A DNA stretch of 64,000 nt from Rhodoferax sediminis (GTDB taxonomy: Bacteria; Pseudomonadota; Gammaproteobacteria; Burkholderiales; Burkholderiaceae_C). Where the stretch lies: positions 2,245,001 to 2,309,000 of the forward strand of contig NZ_CP035503.1 in assembly GCF_006970865.1 (NCBI RefSeq), in the 5' to 3' direction. Each line of letters begins with the position of its first letter. Within the stretch, counting starts at the first letter, position 1. Shown here in pieces: positions 8,008 through 19,495 of this stretch. The notes beneath the pieces were generated by a model that made no database searches, was not told the origin of the DNA, and saw only the letters and a list, made by a program, of their open reading frames with translations. The position numbers and the translations under genes are program-made.

Positions 8008-8178
8008 CTTGTCTGGTAAAACTCACAAACTGCCGTGTCTGATAATCATCAGGCCAGCCGTCATTATGCCCATTGCGACAATGGCACTGTCTCGCATCCT
8101 TCTTTACCGGAGTCATCTTTTGTTTCGAGCCTTCAAACTGAACCTTGAGCAGCACCCGCAAGCCCCGGTGGCAGCGGC

Positions 8179-9957
8179 GTGACGGCGGACGCCACCGTGC
8201 CGGCACCCTCATCGCCGCCTTTGCGAGGCCTGAAGCGCCTGCTGCCGTATTTCGGACAGGCCCGCCTGGCCTGGTTCGCGGCAGTGGTGGCGACCATCGT
8301 CGGAGCATCCACCGAACCCCTGATTCCGGCGCTGCTCAAGCCCTTGCTGGACCGGGGCTTCCAGCGCGGCGCCTTGCCGCTGTGGCTGGTGCCGGCCGCG
8401 CTGCTGCTGCTGTTCGCGGTGCGCGGCTTCAGCGGCTACCTGGCACAGCTGGCGCTGGCCAAGGTGACCAACGACGGCATGCTGGCGCTGCGCCGGAGTT
8501 TGTTCGCACGTCTGCTCGACGCCGACATGTCGCTGTTTACACGCCAGTCGGCCAGTGCACTGTCCAACACCGTGGTCTACGAGGTGCAAACCGGCGCCAC
8601 CATGCTGGTCAATTCGCTCTCGGGGCTGGCGCGCGATTCCATGACGCTGCTGGCCCTGCTGGGCTACCTGCTGTACCTCAACTGGAAGCTGACCCTGATC
8701 GTCGGCGTGCTGTTTCCAGCGGTCGCGTTCGTCATGCAAACGCTCTCGCGCCGCCTGTACCGTATCACCAAGGCGAGCCAGAACGCGACCGATTCCCTGG
8801 CCTATGTGGTGGAAGAAAACGTGCTGGCGTACCGGATGGTGCGGCTGCATGATGCGCAGGCCTCCCAGGCCGGCCGCTTCGATACGCTGAGCCAGGTGAT
8901 CCGCCGGCTCGCCATGAAGTCGGTCGCCGCGCAGGCGGCCATGACGCCGCTGACCCAGATGCTGGCGGCGGCGGCCCTTTCGGCGGTGATCACCATCGCA
9001 CTGTGGCAAAACAACACCAGCGGCATCAGCGTGGGCAGTTTTGTGGCGTTCGTCTCGGCCATGCTGATGCTGGTGGCGCCGATCAAGCACCTCTCTGAAG
9101 TGGCCAACCCGATCACCCGCGGGCTCGCGGCGCTCGAGCGCGGGCTCGATCTGATCGAGCAAACACCGTCCGAAGCCGACGGGAGCTATCAGGCCAAGAG
9201 CGCTTTGGGCCAAATCACCTTCGATGCGGTCAGCGTCAAGTACAACGACGAGGCAGAGCCGGCCCTGAACAACGTGACACTGAGCATCGCCCCCGGCGAG
9301 ATCGTGGCGCTGGTGGGACCTTCGGGCGCGGGCAAGACCACGCTGATCAACCTGCTGCCGCGCTTTGTGTTGCCCCAGGGCGGCCGCGTGCTGCTCGACG
9401 GCCATGACATCGCCAGCTGGCAACTGCCGGCGCTGCGCCGCCAGATCGCGATGGTCAGCCAGGACGTGACCATGCTCAACGACACCCTGGCGGCCAACGT
9501 GGCGCTCGGCCAGGCAGTGGACCGCGAGCGGGTCATGCATTGCCTGGAGGCGGCCAATCTCGCGAGTCACATTGCCACGCTGCCAGCCGGCATCGACACG
9601 CTGGTGGGGCACAACGCGACCCAGCTCTCCGGCGGGCAGCGCCAGCGCCTGGCCATTGCCCGGGCCCTGTACAAGGACGCCCCGATCCTGATCCTTGACG
9701 AGGCGACCTCGGCGCTGGACACCGAGTCGGAGCGGCTGGTGCAAGAGGCCTTGCAGCGGCTCATGACGGGGCGCACGACCCTGATCATCGCGCACCGCCT
9801 GAGCACCATCGAGCATGCGGACCGCATCGCCGTGATGGCGGCGGGCCAGGTGGTGGAACAGGGAACGCACGCCGAACTGGTCGCGCAGCGCGGCCTGTAT
9901 GCGCGCCTGCACCGCATGGGCTTCGACGAGCCTCACACAGCGAAAATGGTCGCTTGA
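8179..9957 (+). CDS. msbA: Lipid A export ABC transporter, permease/ATP-binding protein MsbA
   Basis: A 592-residue half-transporter. The N-terminal six-helix membrane domain (about residues 20-315) is fused to an ATPase with Walker A GPSGAGKTT (about 380-388), Q-loop MVSQDVTMLND, signature LSGGQRQRLAIARAL (from about 484), Walker B ILILDEATSALD (from about 504) and H-loop IIAHRLSTIEHAD. Length and motifs fit MsbA, which flips lipid A-core across the inner membrane. The start is GTG 8179. It is transcribed divergently from tolB across a 171-bp gap that must hold both promoters. It is convergent with rng, 31 bp apart. Confidence 0.9.
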   Translation: MTADATVPAPSSPPLRGLKRLLPYFGQARLAWFAAVVATIVGASTEPLIPALLKPLLDRGFQRGALPLWLVPAALLLLFAVRGFSGYLAQLALAKVTNDGMLALRRSLFARLLDADMSLFTRQSASALSNTVVYEVQTGATMLVNSLSGLARDSMTLLALLGYLLYLNWKLTLIVGVLFPAVAFVMQTLSRRLYRITKASQNATDSLAYVVEENVLAYRMVRLHDAQASQAGRFDTLSQVIRRLAMKSVAAQAAMTPLTQMLAAAALSAVITIALWQNNTSGISVGSFVAFVSAMLMLVAPIKHLSEVANPITRGLAALERGLDLIEQTPSEADGSYQAKSALGQITFDAVSVKYNDEAEPALNNVTLSIAPGEIVALVGPSGAGKTTLINLLPRFVLPQGGRVLLDGHDIASWQLPALRRQIAMVSQDVTMLNDTLAANVALGQAVDRERVMHCLEAANLASHIATLPAGIDTLVGHNATQLSGGQRQRLAIARALYKDAPILILDEATSALDTESERLVQEALQRLMTGRTTLIIAHRLSTIEHADRIAVMAAGQVVEQGTHAELVAQRGLYARLHRMGFDEPHTAKMVA

Positions 9958-9988
9958 GGCTGCGCTGGCGGCCAACGCGCGCCGTGCC

Positions 9989-11445
<1,457 letters not shown>

Positions 11446-11464
<19 letters not shown>

Positions 11465-12060
11465 GGCAGGCCAAGGGCCCTGAGGAGTTGCGCCGTCTCG
11501 AACATCGGCAGTCCCATGATGCCAGAATAACTGCCTCTCAAGCGGGAGATGAATAGGGCCGCCCTGCCCTGCACCGCATAGGCGCCGGCCTTGCCGAGCG
11601 GCTCGCCCGAGGCGACATAAGCCCTGATCTGCACTGGTGTGAGCGCGGCAAACGTCACGCGAGAATCGCTCAGCGCGGCCAGCCGTTTGCGGCCATGCTG
11701 CGCCGCGATGGCCGTCAGCACGCGGTGTGTGGTGCCGGAGAGCTCACGCAGCATGCGCCGGGCGTCGCGCTCGTCCACCGGCTTGCCGTAGATGGTGCGC
11801 CCGAGCGCCACGGTGGTGTCGCAGCACAGGATGGGCGCGGGCGGCAGGCCGCGGCGTTTGAGCCGCGCCACGGCGGCGTCGAGCTTGAGACCGGTCACGC
11901 GCTTGACGTAGGTGGCCGGCGCCTCGCCTGGCAGCACGGCCTCGATGGCTTCGGCGTCCTCGTCGGCATCGGGCAGCAGCAGCTCGAAGCGCACGCCCAT
12001 CTGCTCCAGCACCTGGCGCCGGCGCGGGCTTTGCGAGGCGAGATAGATAAAGTCACTCAC
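11446..12060 (-). CDS. maf: Maf family nucleoside triphosphate pyrophosphatase
   Basis: A 204-residue house-cleaning NTP pyrophosphatase. It opens [17 protein letters not shown], the Maf S-x-S-x-R-R-x-L-L signature with Ala/Gln replacing the middle residues. [11 protein letters not shown] (the D-T-x-V segment), [13 protein letters not shown] and [15 protein letters not shown] follow. Maf proteins hydrolyse dTTP/UTP or m7GTP and similar. The start is GTG 12060, and another GTG seven codons further upstream is unlikely. It lies in the rlmH-maf-rng run, which is conserved in beta-proteobacteria. Confidence 0.9.
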
Positions 12061-12069
12061 GGCAGAAAT

Positions 12070-12549
12070 TCACTCACGGTGATACGGATGCCCGGCGTTG
12101 ATGGACCAGGCGCGGTAGAGCTGCTCCAGCAGCAGCACGCGCGCAAAGGCATGGGGCAGCGTCAGGTCCGACAAACGGATGCGCTCGTGGGCGCCCTGTT
12201 TGAACGCCGGGTCCAGCCCGTCGGGCCCGCCAATCACCAGCGCAACGTCCACGCCACCCAGCTGCCATTGCTTGAGCTTGGCCGCCAGCGCTGCGGTCGT
12301 GACCGTGCTGCCGCGTTCGTCCAGCGCCACCACGCGAGCGCCTTTGCCGCAGCTGGACTGGATGGCCGCCTGGATACGCTCTCGCTCGGCCGCGTACAGC
12401 GTGTCCAGCGTCCTGGAGCCGCGCGGCTCGGTCTTGACCGTCTTGATCTCGACCTTGCAGTCCGGCGGAAAGCGTTTGGCGTAGTCGTCGCAGGCCGCCT
12501 GCGCCCACTCGGGCAGGCGCTGGCCGACGGCCACGATCACCAGCTTCAT
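12070..12549 (-). CDS. rlmH: 23S rRNA pseudouridine-1915 N3-methyltransferase RlmH
   Basis: A 159-residue SPOUT methyltransferase. It opens [16 protein letters not shown], has the SAM-site loop [16 protein letters not shown] and the knot-forming C-terminal segment [28 protein letters not shown], ending GHPYHRE. These are all near-invariant in RlmH. It modifies pseudouridine 1915 of 23S rRNA in intact 70S ribosomes. It sits between rsfS and maf, 21 bp after rsfS. Length is normal (E. coli 155). Confidence 0.95.
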   Translation of the reverse strand: MKLVIVAVGQRLPEWAQAACDDYAKRFPPDCKVEIKTVKTEPRGSRTLDTLYAAERERIQAAIQSSCGKGARVVALDERGSTVTTAALAAKLKQWQLGGVDVALVIGGPDGLDPAFKQGAHERIRLSDLTLPHAFARVLLLEQLYRAWSINAGHPYHRE

Positions 12550-12570
12550 GACACGCGAGCCGGGACGCCG

Positions 12571-13260
12571 TCAGGCCTTGCGGGCCGGCGCTTTTTTGGC
12601 AGCAGGTTTGGCGCGCGATCGCAGCGCGGTCTTGGTCGGTGCTTTGACCGGCACTCTGGCCGGCGTTTTAGCCGCAGTTTTGGCCGCCCGGGCCGCCGTT
12701 TTGACGGCGGACGAGCGGCGCAGTGAAGGCGATGTTTCCACCTTCTCTACTATTTTTGCAGCATGCTTTGCAGATTTGGCGGGGGCTGGCGCCACTTTTG
12801 ACTCGGTCTTTTTCGCTGCCGGCTTCCTCGCGCCAGCTTTTGCCGCCGGCTTGGCTGCCGATTTGGCCGCGGGCGCCACTTCGGGCCGGGCCGCGCCAAA
12901 CTTCAGGCGCACCGGCGTGCCGCCCCAGATTTCTTCCAGGTTGTAGTACGCCCGGATGGTGGGCTGCATGACGTGCACCACCGCGCGGCCGCAATCGACG
13001 ATGATCCATTCGCCGTTGGCTTCGCCCTCCATGCGCGGCTTGGGAAAACCGGCGTCGCGCACGGCATCGCGCACGCTGCTGGCCAGCGCCTTGGTCTGGC
13101 GATTGGAACTGCCCGAGGCGATGATGACTCGTTCAAACAGCGCGGACAGATGCTCGGTGTTGAACACCTGCAGGTCCTGTGCCTTCACGTCCTCCAGCCC
13201 ATCGACGATGGCGCGCTGGAGTTTCTGGGTGTCTTTTTTGGCGTTGGTTTCGGTGGTCAT
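12571..13260 (-). CDS. rsfS: Ribosome silencing factor RsfS with long basic tail
   Basis: The first 110 or so residues are the RsfS/Iojap domain: VDGLEDVKAQDLQVFNTE, FERVIIASGSSNRQTKALA, EWIIVDCGRAVVHVM and YYNLEEIWGG. It binds L14 and blocks subunit joining in stationary phase. Residues 115-229 are an Ala/Lys/Pro-rich, probably disordered tail of histone-H1-like composition, about twice the usual family length. ATG 13260 overlaps the nadD stop (TGATG). A TTG at 13263 is an alternative. A copy of the dispersed repeat lies within the tail in antisense orientation. Confidence 0.92.
   Translation of the reverse strand: MTTETNAKKDTQKLQRAIVDGLEDVKAQDLQVFNTEHLSALFERVIIASGSSNRQTKALASSVRDAVRDAGFPKPRMEGEANGEWIIVDCGRAVVHVMQPTIRAYYNLEEIWGGTPVRLKFGAARPEVAPAAKSAAKPAAKAGARKPAAKKTESKVAPAPAKSAKHAAKIVEKVETSPSLRRSSAVKTAARAAKTAAKTPARVPVKAPTKTALRSRAKPAAKKAPARKA
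12746..12803 (+). repeat. Dispersed 65-bp repeat, copy 2 (antisense in rsfS tail)
   Basis: Reads tctactatttttgcagc, then ggcgggggct ending 42 nt from the start, then ggcgcc and acttttgact. It is more diverged than most copies. It is read in antisense within the disordered tail of RsfS. Confidence 0.55.
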
Positions 13261-13880
13261 CAAGGAGCAAGGTAGAGGTGATGTTGTTCAATATAGCGTG
13301 CAACGGGGCCGGGAACCAGTTGGGCGATCCCCTGAGCCGTATTGTGAGGCTTGGCAGCCAGCGCACGGACCTGGGTGGCGCTGACCGGCATGGGGGGTAG
13401 TTGCAGCGGCGCAAACCGCCCCTGCGGATAATTTTTGGCATCAAATCCGGCGCCAGCCCTTTCCGGCTGTTGGCGTTCAGCTATTGAAATAGTAGCGGCC
13501 CGCAAAAGATCCTGCCACCGGTGCCAGCTCGGCAGGGCGCGTGCCTGGTCGGCGCCCATGATCAGGTACAGCTGCGCGCCGGGCTGCTCCCGCGCCAGTT
13601 CGCGCAGGGTGTCGATCGTGTAGGTGGGGCCGGCACGCAGCATTTCCCGGTCGTCCACCACCACGCCGGGCAGTCCGGCAAACGCCAGCCGCGCCATCGC
13701 CAGCCGGTGCTGCGCGGGCGTCAGCACCCGCGGTTTGTGCCAGGCGTGGCCGGTGGGAAAGATCCGCAGCTCATCGAGCTGCAATTGCGCCATGGCGGCC
13801 TGGACCAGCGCGACGTGGGCATTGTGGGGCGGATCGAATGCGCCGCCGAACATGCCGACGCGCCGCGGGCCGGCGGTCAA
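13260..13880 (-). CDS. nadD: Nicotinate-nucleotide adenylyltransferase NadD
   Basis: A 206-residue enzyme that adenylates nicotinate mononucleotide in NAD synthesis. The nucleotidyltransferase motif [15 protein letters not shown] is at residues 9-24, and [12 protein letters not shown] (the S-x-T/S-x-x-R signature) is near the C-terminus. [16 protein letters not shown] is the mononucleotide-binding region. The likely start is TTG 13880, which overlaps the hemF stop (TTGA) and places the motif at the normal distance; no ATG is available before the motif. A dispersed-repeat copy (13432-13496) encodes the [17 protein letters not shown] segment in a variable loop. Confidence 0.9.
   Translation of the reverse strand: MTAGPRRVGMFGGAFDPPHNAHVALVQAAMAQLQLDELRIFPTGHAWHKPRVLTPAQHRLAMARLAFAGLPGVVVDDREMLRAGPTYTIDTLRELAREQPGAQLYLIMGADQARALPSWHRWQDLLRAATISIAERQQPERAGAGFDAKNYPQGRFAPLQLPPMPVSATQVRALAAKPHNTAQGIAQLVPGPVARYIEQHHLYLAP
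13432..13496 (-). repeat. Dispersed 65-bp repeat, copy 3 (inside nadD)
   Basis: On the minus strand it starts gctactatttcaatagc and reaches gaaagggct 42 nt on, then ggcgcc, ggatttgatgcc and aaaaatt. It is read in element frame 1 (A-T-I-S-I-A-E...). Confidence 0.75.
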
Positions 13881-14803
13881 ACCCACTCCCGTCGCGGCAG
13901 GAACCGGGTGTACAGCGCTTCTTCGGGCGAGCCGGGCTCGGTCTGGTGCAGGTAGGACCAGCTCGCCAACGGCGGCATCGACAGCAAGATGGATTCGGTG
14001 CGCCCGCCCGATTGCAGCCCGAAGTGCGTGCCGCGGTCCCACACCAGGTTGAACTCGACGTAGCGCCCGCGCCGGTACAACTGGAAATTGCGTTCGCGCT
14101 CGCCATACGCCATGTCCTTGCGGCGCTCCACGATGGGCAGGTAGGCGCCGAGAAACGCCGAGCCGACCGACTGCATCATGGCCAGGCTGCGCTCGAAACC
14201 GAGCTCGGCAAAGTCGTCGAAAAACACGCCGCCGACACCGCGCGCTTCGCCCCGGTGCTTCAGGAAAAAATACTCGTCGCACCATTGCTTGAAGCGCGGG
14301 TATTTGTCGTCGCCAAACGGCTGCAGTGCCGCCTTGCAGGTCCGGTGGAAATGCACCGCGTCTTCCTTGAAGCCATAGAAGGGCGTCAAGTCCATGCCGC
14401 CGCCGAACCAGCATACGGGCGCCTGGCCCGCCGTGGTGGCGGCCAGCATGCGCACGTTCATGTGCACGGTTGGCACGTAGGGATTGCGCGGATGGAACAC
14501 CAGCGAGACGCCCATCGCCTCGAACGGTGCGCCGGCCAGTTCGGGCCGGTGCTGCGTGGCCGAGGGCGGCAGCCGCGGGCCCGTGACATGCGAGAAGCCG
14601 CAGCCCGCGCGCTCGAAAACCGGACCGTTCTCCAATATCTGCGTCACGCCCGAGCCCTGCAGCGGCTCGCCGGGGGGTTTTTCCCAGACATCGGTCAAAA
14701 AGGCCGTGCCATCCAGCGCCGCGATGGTCGACGTGATGCTTTGCTGCAACTCCAGCAGATAGGTTCGCACCGCGCGCACGGTATCACCGCCGGATGCCAT
14801 CAT
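13877..14803 (-). CDS. hemF: Oxygen-dependent coproporphyrinogen III oxidase HemF
   Basis: A 308-residue enzyme that decarboxylates coproporphyrinogen III to protoporphyrinogen IX with O2. Visible family segments: [59 protein letters not shown] and [19 protein letters not shown], with [12 protein letters not shown] near the end. ATG 14803 overlaps the purD stop (ATGATG, TGA 14802-14800), so purD and hemF are coupled. The hemF stop overlaps the TTG start of nadD. Confidence 0.95.
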   Translation of the reverse strand: MMASGGDTVRAVRTYLLELQQSITSTIAALDGTAFLTDVWEKPPGEPLQGSGVTQILENGPVFERAGCGFSHVTGPRLPPSATQHRPELAGAPFEAMGVSLVFHPRNPYVPTVHMNVRMLAATTAGQAPVCWFGGGMDLTPFYGFKEDAVHFHRTCKAALQPFGDDKYPRFKQWCDEYFFLKHRGEARGVGGVFFDDFAELGFERSLAMMQSVGSAFLGAYLPIVERRKDMAYGERERNFQLYRRGRYVEFNLVWDRGTHFGLQSGGRTESILLSMPPLASWSYLHQTEPGSPEEALYTRFLPRREWV

Positions 14804-16104
14804 TTGACCGCCCGATGGCCGATGTCGCGCCGGTACTGCATGCCGTCGAACGCGATGCTGCGCGTGAGCTCGTAGGCGCGCTGCTGCGCCAGCTTGACGT
14901 TGTCGGCCAGCGCCGTCACGCACAGCACGCGCCCGCCCGAGGTGCGCAGCACGCCGTCCTCCAGCGCCGTGCCGGCGTGGAACACCACGGCGTCGCTGGC
15001 CTCCGGCGGCAGCCCGGTGATCACGTCACCCTTGCGCGGGCTCACCGGATAGCCGTGCGCCGCCAGCACCACGCCAAGTGCGGTGCGGCGGTCCCACTGC
15101 AGGTCGACCTGATCGAGCCGGCCGTGCAGGCCGGGCTCGGTGGCGGCCCACAGCACCTCGAACAAATCGGATTTCAACCGCAGCAGGATCGGCTGCGCTT
15201 CGGGGTCGCCCAGGCGGCAATTGAATTCCAGCGTCCTGGGCTTGCCCCTGGCGTCGATCATCAGCCCGGCGTACAAAAAGCCGGTGTAGGCGACGCCGTC
15301 TTTCTCCATGCCCTTGAGGGTCGGCAAGATGATCTCGCGCATGGTGCGGGCGTGCACGTCGGCCGTCACGACCGGCGCCGGCGAATACGCGCCCATGCCC
15401 CCGGTGTTGGGGCCCTGGTCGTCGTCGAGCAGACGCTTGTGGTCCTGCGAGGTGGCCAGCGCCGCCACGTTCTTGCCGTCGCACAGCACGATGAAACTGG
15501 CTTCCTCGCCGTGCAAGAACTCCTCGATCACCACACGCGGCACGGCCTGGCCATCCGCGCCCGCGTTGTGCGTGACACCCAGGCTGTCGCCCAGCAGCAT
15601 GAAGTCGATCGCCGCATGCGCCTCCAGAGCGGTCATGGCCACCACCACGCCCTTGCCGGCCGCCAGGCCGTCCGCCTTGACCACGATCGGCGCGCCCTTC
15701 CTGTCCACATAGGCATGCGCGGCGGCGGCATCTGAAAACGTCTCGTACTCGGCGGTCGGAATGCCGTGGCGCTTCATGAAGGCCTTGGAAAACGCCTTGG
15801 AGCTTTCCAGCTGCGCGGCGGCCCTGGTGGGCCCGAAAATCCGCAGGCCATGCGCGCGAAACTCATCGACCACGCCCGCCGCCAGCGGCCCCTCCGGCCC
15901 CACCACCGTGAGCGCTATCTTGTTCATGGCAGCCCAGGCACGCAGGGCGCTGACTTCCGTGATATCGACGCACTCAAACCGGTGGTCCAGCGCGGTGCCG
16001 CCGTTGCCGGGCGCGACATAGACCTGCTGCACCTTGGGCGACTGGGCCAGCTTCCAGGCCAGCGCATGTTCACGGCCACCGCCGCCAATCACGAGAACCT
16101 TCAT
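14800..16104 (-). CDS. purD: Phosphoribosylamine-glycine ligase PurD (GAR synthetase)
   Basis: A 434-residue ATP-grasp enzyme, the second step of de novo purine synthesis. It begins [19 protein letters not shown], and carries [16 protein letters not shown], the ATP-grasp segment [27 protein letters not shown]-like YSPAPVVT and [15 protein letters not shown] with metal-binding Glu/Asn. Length is normal. The start ATG 16104 overlaps the yebC stop (16101). Confidence 0.96.
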   Translation of the reverse strand: MKVLVIGGGGREHALAWKLAQSPKVQQVYVAPGNGGTALDHRFECVDITEVSALRAWAAMNKIALTVVGPEGPLAAGVVDEFRAHGLRIFGPTRAAAQLESSKAFSKAFMKRHGIPTAEYETFSDAAAAHAYVDRKGAPIVVKADGLAAGKGVVVAMTALEAHAAIDFMLLGDSLGVTHNAGADGQAVPRVVIEEFLHGEEASFIVLCDGKNVAALATSQDHKRLLDDDQGPNTGGMGAYSPAPVVTADVHARTMREIILPTLKGMEKDGVAYTGFLYAGLMIDARGKPRTLEFNCRLGDPEAQPILLRLKSDLFEVLWAATEPGLHGRLDQVDLQWDRRTALGVVLAAHGYPVSPRKGDVITGLPPEASDAVVFHAGTALEDGVLRTSGGRVLCVTALADNVKLAQQRAYELTRSIAFDGMQYRRDIGHRAVK

Positions 16105-16838
16105 GCGCTGCCTGCCTCGTCGATATTGGCGTTGTGGAACACCTCCTGGGTATCGTCCAGGTCTTCCAGCACATCGAGCAGTTTCTGCATGCGCGCGGCC
16201 TCGTCGCCGCTGAGATCAACCGTGTTTTCGGCGCGCATGGTGACGCCGGCCACCTCGGGCTTCAAGCCAGCCGCCTCCAGCGCGTTCTTCACGGCTTCAA
16301 AGTCGGTGTAGGCCGTCAGCACCTCGATCGCGCCATCTTCGTCGGCAATCACGTCTTCGGCGCCAGCTTCGAGCGCGACTTCCATCACCTTGTCCTCGCT
16401 GGTGCCCGGCGCAAAAATCAACTGGCCGCAGTGCTTGAACTGGAACGCCACCGACCCCTCGGTGCCCATGTTGCCGCCAAATTTGCTGAAGGCGTGGCGC
16501 ACCTCGGCCACGGTGCGCACGCGGTTGTCGGTCATGGTGTCGACGAGGATGGCGGCGCCGCCGATGCCGTAGCCCTCGTAGCGGACCTCTTCATAGCTCA
16601 CGCCCTCGGCGTTGCCGGTGGCCTTGTCGATGTTGTATTTGATGCGATCCGCCGGCATGTTGGCCGCCTTGGCCTTGTCCACCGCCAGCCGCAGACGCGG
16701 GTTGGCGCCGAGATCACCGCCACCGGCACGGGCCGCGACGGTGATTTCGCGGATGATGCGGGTCCAGATCTTGCCGCGCTTCTCGTCCTGCCGGCCCTTG
16801 CGGTGCTGGATATTCGCCCATTTACTGTGTCCGGCCAC
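16101..16838 (-). CDS. yebC: YebC/PmpR family protein
   Basis: A 245-residue protein beginning [18 protein letters not shown], the invariant start of the family. [37 protein letters not shown] and [14 protein letters not shown] follow, and it ends in an acidic C-terminal region. YebC proteins were called transcriptional regulators and have more recently been linked to translation of proline-rich stretches. Which applies here is not visible from sequence. It is first in the yebC-purD-hemF-nadD-rsfS-rlmH-maf-rng chain, and is divergent from the HerA-like ATPase gene with an 81-bp gap. Confidence 0.95.
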   Translation of the reverse strand: MAGHSKWANIQHRKGRQDEKRGKIWTRIIREITVAARAGGGDLGANPRLRLAVDKAKAANMPADRIKYNIDKATGNAEGVSYEEVRYEGYGIGGAAILVDTMTDNRVRTVAEVRHAFSKFGGNMGTEGSVAFQFKHCGQLIFAPGTSEDKVMEVALEAGAEDVIADEDGAIEVLTAYTDFEAVKNALEAAGLKPEVAGVTMRAENTVDLSGDEAARMQKLLDVLEDLDDTQEVFHNANIDEAGSA

Positions 16839-16919
16839 GGAGAATCCTTTGGTATTGATTTAATCTACACCGCCGATTTTACTTTTCAACGACCCGCCTA
16901 CCCCGAGGAAACCCCCACC

Positions 16920-18428
16920 ATGGCCGAACCGCTGCTGATCGCCAAAAACGCCGCCACCCTGTGCGAGCTGCTGCCCGCCCTGGCAAACCGCCATGGACTG
17001 ATCACGGGCGCGACGGGCACCGGCAAGACCGTGACCCTGCAGACCATGGCCGAGGGCTTCTCGAAAATCGGCGTGCCGGTGTTCATGGCCGACGTCAAGG
17101 GCGACCTGACCGGCATCAGCCAGGCCGGCAGCATCGCCGGCAAGCTGGCGCAGGTGCTGAAAGAGCGCGGCATCGCGCCGCCCGAGCCGCTGGCCTGCCC
17201 CGCCACGCTGTGGGACGTGTTCGGCGAGCAGGGCCACCCCGTGCGCGCCACCATCTCCGACATGGGCCCGCTGCTGCTGGGGCGCATGCTCGATCTGAAC
17301 GAAACCCAGGCCGGCGTGCTCAATCTGGTGTTCAAGATCGCCGACGACAGCGGCCTGCTGCTGCTCGACCTGAAGGACCTGCGCGCCATGCTGCAATACG
17401 TCGGCGACAACGCCGGCCAGTTCACCACGCAGTACGGCAACGTCAGTGCGGCCAGCGTGGGCGCGATCCAGCGCGGTCTGCTGCAGATCGAGTCCCAGGG
17501 CGGCGAGAAATTCTTCGGCGAGCCGATGCTCAACATCGCGGACTTCATACAGACGGTCAATGGGAAGGGGGTCATCAACATCCTCGCAGCCGACAAGCTG
17601 ATGAACGCGCCGCGCCTGTACGCCACCTTCCTGCTGTGGCTGCTGTCCGAGCTGTTCGAGCAGTTGCCCGAGATCGGCGACCCCGAGCAACCGAAGCTGG
17701 TGTTCTTCTTCGACGAGGCGCACCTGCTGTTCAACGAGGCGCCCAAGGTGCTCATCGAGCGCATCGAGCTGGTGGTGCGGCTGGTGCGCTCCAAGGGCGT
17801 GGGCGTGTATTTCGTCACGCAGAACCCGCTGGACATTCCCGACAGCGTGCTGGCCCAGTTGGGCAACCGCGTGCAGCACGCGCTGCGCGCCTTCACGCCG
17901 CGCGACCAGAAGGCCGTGAAGGCCACGGCACAGACCATGCGGCAAAAGCCCGGCCTGGACATCGAAGCCGCCATCACCGAACTGGCCGTGGGCGAGGCGC
18001 TGGTGAGCCTGCTCGATGCCAAGGGCCGCCCCAACGTGACCGAACGGGCCTATGTGCTGCCGCCCGGCAGCCAGATCGGCCCGATCACGCCGGCGCAGCG
18101 CCAGGCGCTGATCGCCGGCTCGCTGGTCGCCGGGGTCTACGAAAAGGTCGTGGACCGCGAGTCGGCTTACGAAAAACTCAAGGCCCGCACGGCGTCCGCA
18201 CCTGCCAGCGCGAATCCGCCTGGCAGCACGACGGCGCAGCCCGCGTCCGGCGGCATTTTGGGCGGGCTGAGCGATGTGCTGTTCGGCTCCACCGGCCCGC
18301 GCGGCGGCCAGCGCGACGGCCTGGCCCAGTCCATGGCCAAATCGGCGGTGCGCACGATGGGCTCCACGGTCGGGCGTGAAATCATTCGCGGCGTGCTGGG
18401 CGGCATCTTCGGCAGCAAGAAGCGTTGA
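16920..18428 (+). CDS. HerA-like ATPase, DUF853/YjgR family
   Basis: A 502-residue P-loop ATPase. Walker [13 protein letters not shown] (about 28-37) is followed by [14 protein letters not shown], the Walker B-like [13 protein letters not shown] (about 260-272), [33 protein letters not shown] (sensor and arginine-finger region) and a C-terminal Gly-rich tail. It matches the E. coli YjgR/DUF853 type, related to HerA-FtsK translocases. The biological role is not established. ATG 16920 gives the family start [10 protein letters not shown]. The next gene starts 14 bp after the stop. Confidence 0.88.
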   Translation: MAEPLLIAKNAATLCELLPALANRHGLITGATGTGKTVTLQTMAEGFSKIGVPVFMADVKGDLTGISQAGSIAGKLAQVLKERGIAPPEPLACPATLWDVFGEQGHPVRATISDMGPLLLGRMLDLNETQAGVLNLVFKIADDSGLLLLDLKDLRAMLQYVGDNAGQFTTQYGNVSAASVGAIQRGLLQIESQGGEKFFGEPMLNIADFIQTVNGKGVINILAADKLMNAPRLYATFLLWLLSELFEQLPEIGDPEQPKLVFFFDEAHLLFNEAPKVLIERIELVVRLVRSKGVGVYFVTQNPLDIPDSVLAQLGNRVQHALRAFTPRDQKAVKATAQTMRQKPGLDIEAAITELAVGEALVSLLDAKGRPNVTERAYVLPPGSQIGPITPAQRQALIAGSLVAGVYEKVVDRESAYEKLKARTASAPASANPPGSTTAQPASGGILGGLSDVLFGSTGPRGGQRDGLAQSMAKSAVRTMGSTVGREIIRGVLGGIFGSKKR

Positions 18429-18442
18429 AGGAGCCGATCACC

Positions 18443-19411
18443 ATGCCCCCACTGCAACTCCCCACCTATGACGACGTCGCCGCCGCGGCGCGCAGGTTAG
18501 AGGGCCACGCGCACCGCACCCCGGTGCTGCGCTCGCGCACGGCCGACACCCTGCTGGGCGCGCAGCTGTTCTTCAAATGCGAGAACTTCCAGCGCATGGG
18601 GGCGTTCAAATTCCGCGGGGCCTTCAATGCGCTGTCGCAGTTCACGCCCGCGCAGCGCAAAACCGGCGTGCTGGCCTTCTCCTCGGGCAACCACGCGCAG
18701 GCCGTCGCGCTGTCGGCGCGCATCCTGGGCATGCCGGCCGCGATTGTGATGCCGCTGGATGCGCCGGCCGCCAAACTGGCGGCCACGCGCGGCTATGGTG
18801 CCGAGGTCATCACCTACGACCGCTTCACCGAAGACCGCCAGGCCATCAGCCAGCGGCTCGCCCTGGAGCGCGGCATGACCCTGATCCCGCCCTACGACCA
18901 TCCCGATGTGCTGGCGGGCCAGGGCACCGCCGCCAAGGAATTGTTCGACGAGGTGGGCGAACTGGACCACCTGTTCGTCTGCCTGGGCGGCGGTGGTCTG
19001 CTGTCGGGCTCGGCGCTGGCCGCGCGCGCCCTGTCGCCGCGCTGCAAGGTTTACGGCGTGGAGCCGCAAGCCGGCAACGATGGCCAGCAGTCGTTCCAAC
19101 GCGGCGAGATCGTGCACATCAACACTCCCCAAACCATCGCCGACGGCGCGCAAACGCAGTTCCTGGGGCAGTACACCTTTGCCATCATCCGGCGCGACGT
19201 GGACGACATCCTGACTGCGAGCGACGCGCAACTGGTGCAGGCCATGCGCTTCTTCGCCGAGCGCATGAAGATGCTGGTCGAGCCCACCGGCTGCCTGGGT
19301 TTTGCGGGCGCGCAGCATGGCGGCGTGGCGTTAGAGAGCGCGCGCGTCGGCGTGATCATCAGCGGCGGCAACGTGGATCTGGCGCGCTTTGCGCAGTTGG
19401 TGGCGCCTTGA
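18443..19411 (+). CDS. PLP-dependent threonine/serine dehydratase family enzyme
   Basis: A 322-residue fold-type II PLP enzyme. The PLP-lysine motif is FQRMGAFKFRGAFNAL (Lys about residue 56). FSSGNHAQAVALSA binds the cofactor phosphate side, the Gly-rich loop CLGGGGLLSGSALAA follows, and IISGGNVDLARF is at the end. There is no C-terminal ACT domain, so it is the catabolic short form. Threonine dehydratase, serine racemase or threo-3-hydroxyaspartate ammonia-lyase are all possible. AAGGAG nine bases upstream supports ATG 18443 over TTG 18425. It stands just before the urc1-urc4-upp set, but a link is not evident. Confidence 0.85.
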   Translation: MPPLQLPTYDDVAAAARRLEGHAHRTPVLRSRTADTLLGAQLFFKCENFQRMGAFKFRGAFNALSQFTPAQRKTGVLAFSSGNHAQAVALSARILGMPAAIVMPLDAPAAKLAATRGYGAEVITYDRFTEDRQAISQRLALERGMTLIPPYDHPDVLAGQGTAAKELFDEVGELDHLFVCLGGGGLLSGSALAARALSPRCKVYGVEPQAGNDGQQSFQRGEIVHINTPQTIADGAQTQFLGQYTFAIIRRDVDDILTASDAQLVQAMRFFAERMKMLVEPTGCLGFAGAQHGGVALESARVGVIISGGNVDLARFAQLVAP

Positions 19412-19495
19412 ACGCGACCTTGCGTGCCCGCCCCTTTCACCGAGCCTTGTCAGCCCCGACACACCTCTGTACATTGCATTCTTTGAGGAGCCGCG

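Noticed and set aside
15910..15970. gctat-like sequence in purD as a repeat copy
   Set aside because: No gggct at the expected spacing, and the region aligns with the conserved [10 protein letters not shown] segment of PurD.
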